Source: Hymenobacter lapidiphilus (lineage in GTDB: Bacteria > Bacteroidota > Bacteroidia > Cytophagales > Hymenobacteraceae). Taken from it: DNA of 64,000 bases. The notes beneath the pieces were generated by a model, which saw only the letters and a program-made list of their open reading frames with translations, did not search any database and had not been told where the DNA came from. Made by a program: the position numbers and the translations under genes. Positions 6,622 to 14,794 of this stretch are shown piece by piece (positions within the stretch are counted from its first letter, which is position 1; each line of letters starts with the position of its first letter). The stretch lies in contig NZ_JABKAU010000001.1 in NCBI RefSeq assembly GCF_013377885.1, positions 1-64,000 of the forward strand. Reading direction: 5' to 3'.

Positions 6622-8229
6622 GTGTACTTCTTCTCCTCTCCGGCCTGGCTGATAACTGGTCTTAGCAGCAGCCTGCTGCTGCTTTCCTGCTCAGCTCCGG
6701 CCCAGCCCTCGGGCGCTACTTCCACATCCCACCCGGTAATCGGCCCCGACTCGACGGTAGTGGTGGCGGCTGGCCCCCAATACGACCGGGGCGGTATCCA
6801 TCGTTTTTTCTGGGGCACCCACTACCGCGACCTGTGGAAGCTGCCGGTGCGAGTACCCGTGTTCAACCTGCGCACGGCCGTGCCCGGCGGCCTGACGCCC
6901 ATCAAGGAGGGCGGCTCGTTCCAGACCAAAAACCTGCGCCTCGTTGATCGGAAAGGCCGCGAGTACGTGTTGCGCTCCGTGGATAAAGATGCCACCCGGG
7001 CCCTGCCCGAAGGGCTGCGCGAGGGGCCCATAGGCCGCATCATGAAGGACCAGACCAGCGTAATTCATCCGTATGGGGCCTATATTGCCGCGCCGCTGGC
7101 CACCGCCGCCGGCCTTTACCACACCAACCCCCGCCTCGTGTACGTGGCCGACGACCCGGCCCTGGGGGAGTTCAGAGAGGAGTTCGGCTATGCGCTGTAT
7201 CTGTTTGAGGAGCGGCCCGAAGGCGACCAGACCACGGTAGCGAGCTTCGGCCGCTCGGCGTTGGTGGAAAGCTCGCGCAAGGTGTTCACCAACCTGCTGG
7301 CCAGCTCCCGGTACCAGGTAGATGCCCGCCAGTACCTGCGCAACCGCTTGTTCGATATGTGGCTCGGCGACTGGAGCCGCCGCGAAGACCAATGGCGCTG
7401 GGCCAGCTTCCCGGCTCAGGCTGGTGGTACCACCTACCGGGCAATTCCGCGCGACCGGGACCACGCTTTCTTCAAGTTTGATGATGGCCTGCTGACGCAC
7501 ATGATCGGCTGGGTGAAAACCAACTACCAGAGCTTCCACGAGAAAATACGACTGGCCGATGTGGAGGGCCTCAACCGGGCAGCCTTGCCCATGGACAAGT
7601 CGCTGCTGGCTTACCTGACCCGCGAGGATTTCCGGCAGGTAGCCGATTCGCTGACCGTGGCACTTTCTGACGACGTAATAGCCCGCGCGCTGGCCGTGTG
7701 GCCGCCCGAAGTGCGGGAGCTTAGCCAAGCCGAATTCACGCGTAAGCTCCGCGCCCGCCGCGCCCAGCTGCCCGCTGTAGCCAACCGGTTCTACGAGCTG
7801 CTGGCCCGCGACATAGAGCTGCCCGGCACCGACGAGGCCGAGCGGTTTGTGGTGGAGTCCGCCGGCCCCGATGCCGTGCGGGTGCAGCTGCTGCGCCGCA
7901 CGCCTCAGGGCGATACGCTCCTGCACCAGCGTACTTTTTCGGCCCCCGAAACCCGCTCTATCAAGCTGTTCGGGCTGGGCGGCAACGATGCGTTCGAGTT
8001 GCGCGGCGAGCCCACCGGCCGCATCCGGCTCAGTATCTACGACGGCTCGGGCCAGGATCTGATAGAAGCATCGCCTGCCCCCCTGAAACGCCCCGCAAGC
8101 CGCCTCACCATCTATGAAAGCGGCGACGGCAACACGTTGCGGGTAGGCAAGTTTAAAACCGAGGCCTACCAGCCCCAGGCGCAGGAGTTCGATGCCGCCG
8201 GCTGGTTACTCCGCCATCGGCTGTACTAG
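6622..8229 (+). CDS. Large lipoprotein, paralogue of the divergent gene, degenerate DRH motif
   Basis: About 535 residues from a GTG at 6622, chosen because it puts a signal peptide and lipobox (SSLLLLSC) at the N-terminus; no ATG is suitably placed. It aligns block by block with the product of 4858-6456: GGSFQTKNLRLVDRKGREY, YGAYIAAPLATAAG, LFDMWLGDWSRREDQW, IPRDRDHAFFKFDDG, ARRAQLPAVANRFYELL. The GDWDRH signature reads GDWSRR here, so if the family is kinase-like this copy has lost the presumed catalytic Asp and His while keeping the DRD. The pair probably arose by duplication and inversion. Confidence 0.78.
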   Translation: MYFFSSPAWLITGLSSSLLLLSCSAPAQPSGATSTSHPVIGPDSTVVVAAGPQYDRGGIHRFFWGTHYRDLWKLPVRVPVFNLRTAVPGGLTPIKEGGSFQTKNLRLVDRKGREYVLRSVDKDATRALPEGLREGPIGRIMKDQTSVIHPYGAYIAAPLATAAGLYHTNPRLVYVADDPALGEFREEFGYALYLFEERPEGDQTTVASFGRSALVESSRKVFTNLLASSRYQVDARQYLRNRLFDMWLGDWSRREDQWRWASFPAQAGGTTYRAIPRDRDHAFFKFDDGLLTHMIGWVKTNYQSFHEKIRLADVEGLNRAALPMDKSLLAYLTREDFRQVADSLTVALSDDVIARALAVWPPEVRELSQAEFTRKLRARRAQLPAVANRFYELLARDIELPGTDEAERFVVESAGPDAVRVQLLRRTPQGDTLLHQRTFSAPETRSIKLFGLGGNDAFELRGEPTGRIRLSIYDGSGQDLIEASPAPLKRPASRLTIYESGDGNTLRVGKFKTEAYQPQAQEFDAAGWLLRHRLY

Positions 8230-8234
8230 CGCGT

Positions 8235-8309
8235 ACGGTAGCGGCCCCATTCGAGTCTTGGAATGTCTGTGTTGACGACATTCCAAGACTCGAATGGGGC
8301 CGCTACCGT
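8235..8309. repeat. Perfect 33-bp inverted repeat
   Basis: Arms 8235-8267 and 8277-8309 are perfectly complementary around a 9-nt spacer. It starts 6 bp after the stop codon of the lipoprotein gene and lies before the convergent gene at 8363. There is no T-run. The sequence family (ACGGTAGCGGCCCC...) differs from the GTCATnCTGA repeats elsewhere in the window. It may act as a bidirectional mRNA 3' end or be a mobile palindrome. Confidence 0.85.
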
Positions 8310-8362
8310 GGGGTTGCTGCGCTCCGGACTGCTTGCCGGCGCAGGGCAACGCCCCGATAAAA

Positions 8363-8806
8363 TTATTTGGGTGCCATTTGCTGAAGCCAGCTGGTGGCAA
8401 CGCCCTCGTCGCTGAAAAGCTGCACATGATACTCGTCTTTGGAAGCCATAGACGAAGACTGCGCCAGCACAGCTAAGGGCGTAGCAGGGGCGTTGCCCGG
8501 CTGCCAGGTAGCACCTACCAAGCAAGCCAGGTATATAGGGCGGTTGTCTAGGGCGGGGCTAAGCTCGGGCAGATACTCCTGAGCCAGCCAGTCTACCATT
8601 TCGGGGTTCGACTTAAAGCGGCGGCGCGAATCAACGAGCCAGTAGGCCGCCTGGTGCTGGATGGCCGCCTGTAAAACCTGGGCGTAGCCCTCCTGCAACT
8701 CGCTTTTTTTTACATCCCGAAGCCAGCGCACAATGAGCAGGTCGAGGTCGGAACGGAAGGTAATCGAAAGCGCAGAGGTATTGGCAGGCATGTAGAAATG
8801 AAACAA
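8363..8806 (-). CDS. STAS-like hypothetical protein, paralogue of 23888-24313
   Basis: 147-residue soluble protein without signal peptide or membrane segment. It shares a clear layout with the 141-residue product of 23888-24313: an N-terminal beta/Trp segment, YWLVDSRRR versus YMLTDNRRL, WLAQEYLP versus WLEQIWIP, and a C-terminal HVQLFSDEGVATSWLQQM versus HLQLFEQMEEAVAWLREM. The fold pattern (alternating strands and helices, central VD/TD) recalls STAS/SpoIIAA-like proteins of Bacteroidota. That is a resemblance, not an identification. Convergent with the lipoprotein gene on the other strand. Confidence 0.72.
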   Translation of the reverse strand: MFHFYMPANTSALSITFRSDLDLLIVRWLRDVKKSELQEGYAQVLQAAIQHQAAYWLVDSRRRFKSNPEMVDWLAQEYLPELSPALDNRPIYLACLVGATWQPGNAPATPLAVLAQSSSMASKDEYHVQLFSDEGVATSWLQQMAPK

Positions 8807-9086
8807 TGGAGCAACTCGCTAGGTCAAAGATACGGCCCGCATACTGGGCAAACTAGCGGCCCACCTGGCTGCGGGTCCACCGGGCACAGTTGCGATGCGC
8901 ATAATTGCTCCCGACGGTCGGCGTAGCTTCCCTGCTGGCCCACTGCCACCTGCTGGAAACTGGCCGTATTTATTGCTAAACCGGGAACCGCTCCAGGCCA
9001 GTCGGTGTGCCGGCATTGCGTTGTTTGCGCATCTTTCGGTACGTCGGGCAACCACCTGGGCCGCGCCAACACCGAAACGCCGGCCA

Positions 9087-10592
9087 CTAGTTGAACACCT
9101 TCACCTTGTCCTTATGCTCGGTGCGCAGGTACTGGCGAATAATCTGCTGCACATCCTTATTGTCGTTGTAGCGCGTGATGGCGTCGCGGAAGTCTTCGAA
9201 GCGACGGGCCGAAAATGTCTCATCCACGTAGCCAAAGCCTAAGTAGCGGCCATTTTCTACCACCACCAGGGTCTTTTCATCGGGCCGGCGGCCTGCCCCA
9301 ATCACCACAAACGAGCCGTGCTCGTAGGTAAACGACTCGACGGCCGCCTCCACGCGCTTGTTATACTCCTCGGCCGGCTCCAGGCCCAGGCAGGCCCCCT
9401 GGCAGCGGTCTACCTGGTAATCGAAGCAGGCGCCCGGCGTTTTGTACAGGTCGCAGAGCTTCTGGCACAGGTTGAACTTGGCCACCTTATGAAACAGAAA
9501 GCCCTTGGCCTTGAACTGGTTGCCCAGCGCAATTAGCGGGTGCGACTCGGCGTGGTCGTCGGCACGGCCGTAATACAGGCGCTTGTAACCGTTGTCGTCG
9601 GTACGCAGAAAGATGCCCGCCGGAAATACCGAGCGCCGCTGCTGCCGGTTGTACAGCGGCTTCAGGCGCTTGATTTCGTGCGACTCGTACAGCAGCGCCA
9701 CCAGTTCCGAACCCGTCAGCTCCCAGGTGATTTCCGATATCGAGTTCTTGAACTCGATGCTCTTGCGCGATTTGTAATCGACGGCAAAATGCTGCTGAAT
9801 ACGCTTGTAGATATTGATACTCTTGCCCACGTAAATCACCTCGCCGGCCTCGTTGTGGAAGTAGTACACGCCCGCCTCGTGGGGTAGCGCGGCCACATGC
9901 TGGGGTGTGATGTTGGGCGGTAGCAGCGCAGTTTTAATGGCTTCCTGCACGGCCTTCATCTTGCGGGGCGAGGGCGCCTTGGTAGCGGTAACCGTAGTGG
10001 CCGCCGCCGGCTTGCGGCCCGAGGGGGCGTTGGCATCCACTACGGCCAGCGCATCGGCCGGGCTAAGACCGTGGGCCGCGGGGGGCGTTTCCTGTTCCTG
10101 GCTGATATCGAGCAGCCGGCCGAATAAAATGGCCGTAGCCGCCGCGTCGCCGGCGGCGCGGTGGCGGCCATTCAGCGGAATACCGATGTTCTGGCAAAGC
10201 TTGCCCAGGCTGTAGCTGGGCTGGCCCGGCATAAGCGAGCGGCTCAGGCGCACCGTACACAACGTTTTGCGCGAGTAGTTATAGCCCAGGTCACCGAACT
10301 CCTTCTTCAGAAACGAGTAGTCGAAGCGCACGTTGTGGGCCACGAACACGCAGCCCTCAGTCATTTCGACCACCTTACGAGCTACCTCATGGAAGCGCGG
10401 GGCCTCACGCACCATATCGTCGGTAATGCCGGTGAGCTGGGTGATGAAGAACGGAATGGCCCGGCCGGGATTGATGAGGGAGCTGAACTCGTCAATCACT
10501 TTCTCGCCATCATGAATGTAAATGGCAATTTCGGTGATGCGGTCCTGCGCCGGCTGGCCCCCGGTGGTTTCAAGGTCGATGATGGCGTACAA
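9087..10592 (-). CDS. DEDDh exonuclease fused to a GIY-YIG nuclease domain
   Basis: 501 residues in two parts. Residues about 1-170 are a DnaQ/epsilon-like 3'-5' exonuclease: Exo I IDLETTG, Exo II AHNVRFDYSFL, Exo III HRAAGDAAAT. After a linker of about 70 residues comes a GIY-YIG domain (HEAGVYYFHN...EVIYVGKS at about 240) of the UvrC N-terminal/Cho type, followed by a region containing CDLYKTPGACFDYQVDRCQGAC, a cysteine-rich segment as in UvrC. Such fusions are known in several phyla and are usually annotated as DNA polymerase III epsilon-like; a DNA-repair incision plus resection role is inferred. ATG start; the stutter repeat arm begins just upstream. Confidence 0.88.
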   Translation of the reverse strand: MYAIIDLETTGGQPAQDRITEIAIYIHDGEKVIDEFSSLINPGRAIPFFITQLTGITDDMVREAPRFHEVARKVVEMTEGCVFVAHNVRFDYSFLKKEFGDLGYNYSRKTLCTVRLSRSLMPGQPSYSLGKLCQNIGIPLNGRHRAAGDAAATAILFGRLLDISQEQETPPAAHGLSPADALAVVDANAPSGRKPAAATTVTATKAPSPRKMKAVQEAIKTALLPPNITPQHVAALPHEAGVYYFHNEAGEVIYVGKSINIYKRIQQHFAVDYKSRKSIEFKNSISEITWELTGSELVALLYESHEIKRLKPLYNRQQRRSVFPAGIFLRTDDNGYKRLYYGRADDHAESHPLIALGNQFKAKGFLFHKVAKFNLCQKLCDLYKTPGACFDYQVDRCQGACLGLEPAEEYNKRVEAAVESFTYEHGSFVVIGAGRRPDEKTLVVVENGRYLGFGYVDETFSARRFEDFRDAITRYNDNKDVQQIIRQYLRTEHKDKVKVFN

Positions 10593-10604
10593 CGGCGTTT
10601 CTTT

Positions 10605-10818
10605 GAGCTGTTAGCTAATAGCGGATGGCTGATAGCGCTGGTTCTGGTAAGACCCGGCAGGGCTGAATTGGCTAAGCAGATTGGTAACAAAGATACCCGC
10701 CCGGATGGTTGCACAAGTTATCAAACCAACAGGATTGGTATAAAGCCAAAAAAGAGGCCTACCGATTGGTAGGCCTCTTCTAAAAAGACAGCCGCTAACA
10801 GCTGTCAGCTAAAAGCTC
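10605..10818. repeat. Inverted 'GAGCTGTTAGC' stutter arms around a terminator
   Basis: The left arm (10605-10640) is a degenerate run of TAGCTGTTAGC-like units. The right arm (10789-10818) is its inverted counterpart, so the two could pair imperfectly across 150 bp. The terminator at 10748-10778 lies between them. Similar arm pairs occur at 54095-54184 and, with other units, at 31684, 40000, 53150 and 54596. Confidence 0.6.
10748..10778 (-). terminator. Terminator after the DUF2383 gene
   Basis: AGAGGCCTACC/GGTAGGCCTCT stem (10753-10763 with 10768-10778) followed on the minus strand by a run of six T. It lies 46 bp past the DUF2383 stop codon. Confidence 0.85.
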
Positions 10819-10823
10819 AAAAA

Positions 10824-11291
10824 CTAGCGGCCTTTCTGGCCGGTAATCCAGTTCTTGGTCGACAGAATTTCGCTGTGCTGCTTCTCGATAACACTGCGGG
10901 CCTGCGCCGGCAGCTCGTTCGATTTGAGCGCTGTTTCGTAGCCCTGCAGTGCCGTAGCGTCGCCGGTTTCGCACTCGCCCAGAATAGCCGAGTCGTCTTG
11001 GCCCGTGATGGCCGATTTGATGTTGATCCAGCCGCGGTGTACGGCGGCAGCGGCGTCGGTCAGGGCGCCTTCAACGGTGCTTTCGTCTTCGGGGCTGATG
11101 CCGAACTGCCGGGCGCTCTGGCTCAGTTCCGAGGCAAACTGCGCACGCTGCTGGCTGAACTGGCTGAGCTTGGCCTTTAGGTCGGGGCTGCTGACGCCTT
11201 CAGCAGCTTCCTGGTAGCCTTTGGCCGCCGTTTTATTGAGTTCTACGAGGTCGTTGTAAGCGCGGGTGGTTTCGCCGGTGATAGTAGCCAT
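10824..11291 (-). CDS. PA2169-family four-helix-bundle protein (DUF2383)
   Basis: 155-residue, all-helical, ferritin-like protein of the DUF2383/PA2169 family. Features include the N-terminal YNDLVELNKTAAKGYQEAAE, the mid-protein AVHRGWINIKSAITG and the ILGECETGDATALQGYE helix with spaced acidic residues. Members are often stress- or stationary-phase-induced; a metal site is possible but not established. No signal peptide. Monocistronic, own terminator. Confidence 0.88.
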   Translation of the reverse strand: MATITGETTRAYNDLVELNKTAAKGYQEAAEGVSSPDLKAKLSQFSQQRAQFASELSQSARQFGISPEDESTVEGALTDAAAAVHRGWINIKSAITGQDDSAILGECETGDATALQGYETALKSNELPAQARSVIEKQHSEILSTKNWITGQKGR

Positions 11292-11401
11292 GGGGAAGTA
11301 GGGTAAGGTAAACGATAAATGCCGGGCCGGTTGGCGGCGGCAACTGCATCCTTATACTGCTGGAAGCCAAGGCCGGGTTGCGTGTAAAATTAGGGGCCGG
11401 C

Positions 11402-12589
11402 CTATGCCGTACCCCGGCCCAGCATCTGGTTCCAGAGCCGCTTGAGCCCGCCCGGCTCGGCCGATTCGGGCTTGAGCGAGTCATCGCCCTCGGCCGTGTC
11501 GCCCAGCAAAAAGCCCCAGGGCTCTGTCGACTTATTGGCGTCGAGTACCACTTTTATCACGGCCATCAGCGGAATGCTCAGAATCATGCCGGGCGTACCC
11601 CACAGCTCGTTGCCCAGAATAAGGGCCAGAATGGCGGCCAGCGGGTTGATGCTGACCTGTGAGCCGGTTATCATGGGCGTAATGAAGTTGCCTTCCAGAA
11701 ACTGCACCACCACAAACACACCTACTACCAGCGCTGCCTGCACGGGCGAGCCGGTTTCCACCAGCGTAACGATGGCCGGAACGGTGGCCCCAATCAGGAT
11801 GCCGATGTAAGGAATAATGGCCAGCACCGAGGCGAAAACGGCAAAGAAGATGGCGAATTTCACGCCCAGCACCAGCAAACCGATGCCGTTGAGTATCGAC
11901 ACAATAACAATCACCTTGAACAGGCCCGAAATGTAGGCCTGCACCACCGTCTGGATGTTATCGACGGTGTGCAACACGAGGGTACGGCGGTCGGGGGCTA
12001 CAAACCGGAACATAAACTGGCGCAGGTGGTCGCGGTAAAGCAGCAGACAGAAAATATAGATCAGCACCTGGGCCAGGTTGCTGAAAACGGCCGTGGTAGT
12101 AGCCAGGGTAGAGCCCAGGTAGGTGCCGCCCGATTTCTTCAGGGTCTTGAGCGTCGACTCCTTTAAGTCCTTCAGGCTCATGGGTTGGTAGCCGAACTTG
12201 CGCTGCGCCCACGTTTGTCCGTCGTGAAAGAACTCCAGCAGCTTGTCCTGCAGCTTGGGCAGTTCGCTCTGAAACTGGGTCAGCTGCGAGCCAAAGGCCA
12301 GGATAACACCCGCGAATATGGCCAGCAGCAGCAGCAGGCACAGAATTATGGCCAGAATGCGCGGCACCCTGTGGCGTTCGAGCCAGCTGCAGATAGGCAG
12401 CAGCAGTAGCGAAAAAAGCACCGCAAACAGCAGCGGCAGCAGAATGTTATCGAGCTTGTGCAGCGTGTACACCAGCAATACCGCCGACAGCAGCAGGAAG
12501 GCAAACTTTACGCTCGCTACTTGTTTCACGATGGGCGGCGGCTGCGGAGTAGTGGTGGGCAGGCGGTGCGGACTGAGGGGAGAATTCAT
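11402..12589 (-). CDS. AI-2E family transporter (PerM/TqsA-like)
   Basis: 395-residue integral membrane protein from ATG 12589 (MNSPLSPHRL); an ATG ten codons upstream is possible. Paired N-terminal transmembrane helices (about 30-85), a large extracytoplasmic loop with LPKLQDKLLEFF, then a cluster of C-terminal helices with IPYIGILIGATVPAI and the signature GNFITPMITGSQVSINPLA, all typical of the UPF0118/AI-2E family. Members are exporters or antiporters; the substrate cannot be read from sequence and autoinducer transport should not be assumed. Divergent from parE. Confidence 0.9.
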   Translation of the reverse strand: MNSPLSPHRLPTTTPQPPPIVKQVASVKFAFLLLSAVLLVYTLHKLDNILLPLLFAVLFSLLLLPICSWLERHRVPRILAIILCLLLLLAIFAGVILAFGSQLTQFQSELPKLQDKLLEFFHDGQTWAQRKFGYQPMSLKDLKESTLKTLKKSGGTYLGSTLATTTAVFSNLAQVLIYIFCLLLYRDHLRQFMFRFVAPDRRTLVLHTVDNIQTVVQAYISGLFKVIVIVSILNGIGLLVLGVKFAIFFAVFASVLAIIPYIGILIGATVPAIVTLVETGSPVQAALVVGVFVVVQFLEGNFITPMITGSQVSINPLAAILALILGNELWGTPGMILSIPLMAVIKVVLDANKSTEPWGFLLGDTAEGDDSLKPESAEPGGLKRLWNQMLGRGTA

Positions 12590-12676
12590 TTTGCTAAAAT
12601 TATTGGGAGAAAGGGGCAATGTATGGGTCCGGAAAGAGGGGCTTGTTGGGTGTTATAGGCCTTGTCAGGGCATCGG

Positions 12677-12708
12677 TTGGGATAATTGCCCGGTGTTTAC
12701 TAACTTTA
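12677..12708 (+). promoter_or_regulatory. Possible parE promoter
   Basis: TTG (12677-12679), 21-nt spacer, TAACTTTA (12701-12708): one mismatch from the Bacteroidota -7 box TAnnTTTG. It lies in the divergent gap and about 75 bp before the parE ATG. Confidence 0.35.
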
Positions 12709-12783
12709 CTAGCGAAATGAAACGCGGAAAAGGTCGGTTTTCTGCGTTATTTTACCTCAACTTTTGAATGGCAACCCCTCGGC

Positions 12784-14694
12784 ATGGCTGAAGAACAGAT
12801 TTCCGTAGCCACCCACGGCTACACCGAAGACAGCATCCGCTCACTCGACTGGCGCGAACATATCCGGCTGCGGCCGGGCATGTACATCGGCAAGCTCGGC
12901 GACGGCTCGGCCTACGATGACGGCATTTATGTGTTGGTAAAGGAAGTTATTGATAACTCCATCGATGAGCATGTGATGGGCCACGGCCGCACCATCGAAA
13001 TCAAGATTTCTGAAGATAAAGTACAGGTACGCGATTATGGCCGGGGTATTCCGCTGGGCAAAGTCGTGGACGTTGTAAGCAAGATTAACACGGGCGGCAA
13101 GTACGACAGCAAGGTATTCCAGAAGTCTGTGGGCTTAAACGGGGTCGGAACCAAAGCGGTTAATGCGCTCAGCAATTACTTTCTGGTACAGAGCGTGCGC
13201 GATGGGCTGATGAAGTCGGCCGAGTTCTCGCAGGGCATGCTCACCTCGGACCCCAAGCCCCAGAAAACCAGCCAGCGCAACGGCACGCTGATGGTTTTCG
13301 AGCCCGACGAGTCGATTTTCAAGAACTACAAATTTTACCCCGAGTACCTCGAAAATCAGATCTGGAACTACGTTTACCTTAACGCTGGCCTTACTATCCA
13401 CTTCAACGGCCAGAAGTACTATTCCGAGCACGGCCTACTTGACCTGCTCTCCCGCAAGGCCGACCCCGAAACCCTGCGCTACCCAATTATCCACCTCAAG
13501 GGCGAGGATATCGAACTGGCCCTCACCCACGGCAACGACTACGGCGAAGAATACTACAGCTTCGTGAACGGGCAGTACACCACCCAGGGCGGCACCCATC
13601 TGGCGGCCTTCCGCGAGGCCATCGTGAAAACGCTACGTGAGTTCTATAAGAAGGACTACGACGCCTCCGACGTGCGGGCCTCGGTTATAGCCGCCATTTC
13701 GGTGCGGGTACAGGAGCCCGTATTCGAGAGCCAGACCAAAACCAAGCTGGGCTCCATGAACATGGGCCCCGACGGCCCCACGGTACGCGGCTTTATCCTC
13801 GATTTCATTAAGGAGCACCTCGACAACTACTTGCACAAGAACCCGGCTATTGCGGAGGCGCTTAAAAAGCGGATCGAGCAGAGCGAGCGGGAGCGTAAGG
13901 ACATGGCCGGGGTGAAGAAACTGGCCAACCAACGGGCCAAAAAAGCCAACCTGCACAACCGCAAGCTCCGCGACTGCCGCTTCCACCTCGGCGACGGCAA
14001 GCACGAAGAGGAGGCCCAAACGACCCTGTTCATCACCGAGGGCGACTCGGCCTCGGGCTCCATCACCAAAAGCCGCAACGTGCAGACCGAGGCCGTATTT
14101 AGTCTGCGCGGCAAGCCGCTGAACTGCTTCGGGCTGAAGAAGAAAATCGTGTACGAGAACGAGGAGCTGAACCTGCTCCAGCACGCGCTCAACATCGAGG
14201 AGGGCATCGAGAACCTGCGCTACAACCGCGTGGTAATTGCCACCGACGCCGACGTGGACGGTATGCACATCCGGTTGCTGCTGCTCACGTTTTTCCTGCA
14301 GTTCTTCCCCGATCTGGTGCGCAACGGCCACGTGTACATCCTCGAAACACCACTGTTTAGGGTGCGCAACAAGAAAACGACCATCTACTGCTATAACGAG
14401 AGCGAGAAGCAGGCCGCCATGCGCCAGCTCGGCCGCAACCCCGAAGTCACGCGCTTCAAGGGCCTGGGTGAAATCAGCCCCGATGAGTTCGGCAAATTCA
14501 TCGGCGAAAACATCAAGCTGGAGCCCGTCATTTTGCAGGCCGAGCGTTCGGTGCAGCAGATTTTAACCTATTACATGGGCAAGAACACGCCCGCACGCCA
14601 GGAATTCATCATCGACAACCTGCGCCTGGAGAAGGACCTGATTACCTCCGATGTGCTGCCCGTAGCCGAGGTGCCGGAAGAAGATCTGGCGTAG
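12784..14694 (+). CDS. parE: DNA topoisomerase IV subunit B
   Basis: 636-residue GHKL ATPase subunit of a type IIA topoisomerase. [19 protein letters not shown] and GRGIPLG are the ATP-site motifs, followed by [14 protein letters not shown]. The TOPRIM domain has EGDSASGS and [10 protein letters not shown], with acidic metal ligands. The C-terminus ends with the short [18 protein letters not shown] block and no gyrase-B insertion, which supports ParE-type over GyrB. Followed 100 bp later on the same strand by the A subunit, so the two are probably co-expressed. Confidence 0.93.
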   Translation: MAEEQISVATHGYTEDSIRSLDWREHIRLRPGMYIGKLGDGSAYDDGIYVLVKEVIDNSIDEHVMGHGRTIEIKISEDKVQVRDYGRGIPLGKVVDVVSKINTGGKYDSKVFQKSVGLNGVGTKAVNALSNYFLVQSVRDGLMKSAEFSQGMLTSDPKPQKTSQRNGTLMVFEPDESIFKNYKFYPEYLENQIWNYVYLNAGLTIHFNGQKYYSEHGLLDLLSRKADPETLRYPIIHLKGEDIELALTHGNDYGEEYYSFVNGQYTTQGGTHLAAFREAIVKTLREFYKKDYDASDVRASVIAAISVRVQEPVFESQTKTKLGSMNMGPDGPTVRGFILDFIKEHLDNYLHKNPAIAEALKKRIEQSERERKDMAGVKKLANQRAKKANLHNRKLRDCRFHLGDGKHEEEAQTTLFITEGDSASGSITKSRNVQTEAVFSLRGKPLNCFGLKKKIVYENEELNLLQHALNIEEGIENLRYNRVVIATDADVDGMHIRLLLLTFFLQFFPDLVRNGHVYILETPLFRVRNKKTTIYCYNESEKQAAMRQLGRNPEVTRFKGLGEISPDEFGKFIGENIKLEPVILQAERSVQQILTYYMGKNTPARQEFIIDNLRLEKDLITSDVLPVAEVPEEDLA

Positions 14695-14794
14695 CGCCAC
14701 ATATTATTGCTCAAAGAATCCTTCGCGGCCTGCTTCTGTGGGCTTCGAAGAGTGGTACAAGAACAAATAAGCGCGGCCCGGAGCCGCACCCCGT

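Noticed and set aside
8807..9086. Two overlapping small minus-strand frames in the gap between the STAS-like and exonuclease genes
   Set aside because: No start-codon context, no family resemblance, and composition differs from real genes nearby. I see nothing else in this 280-bp gap.
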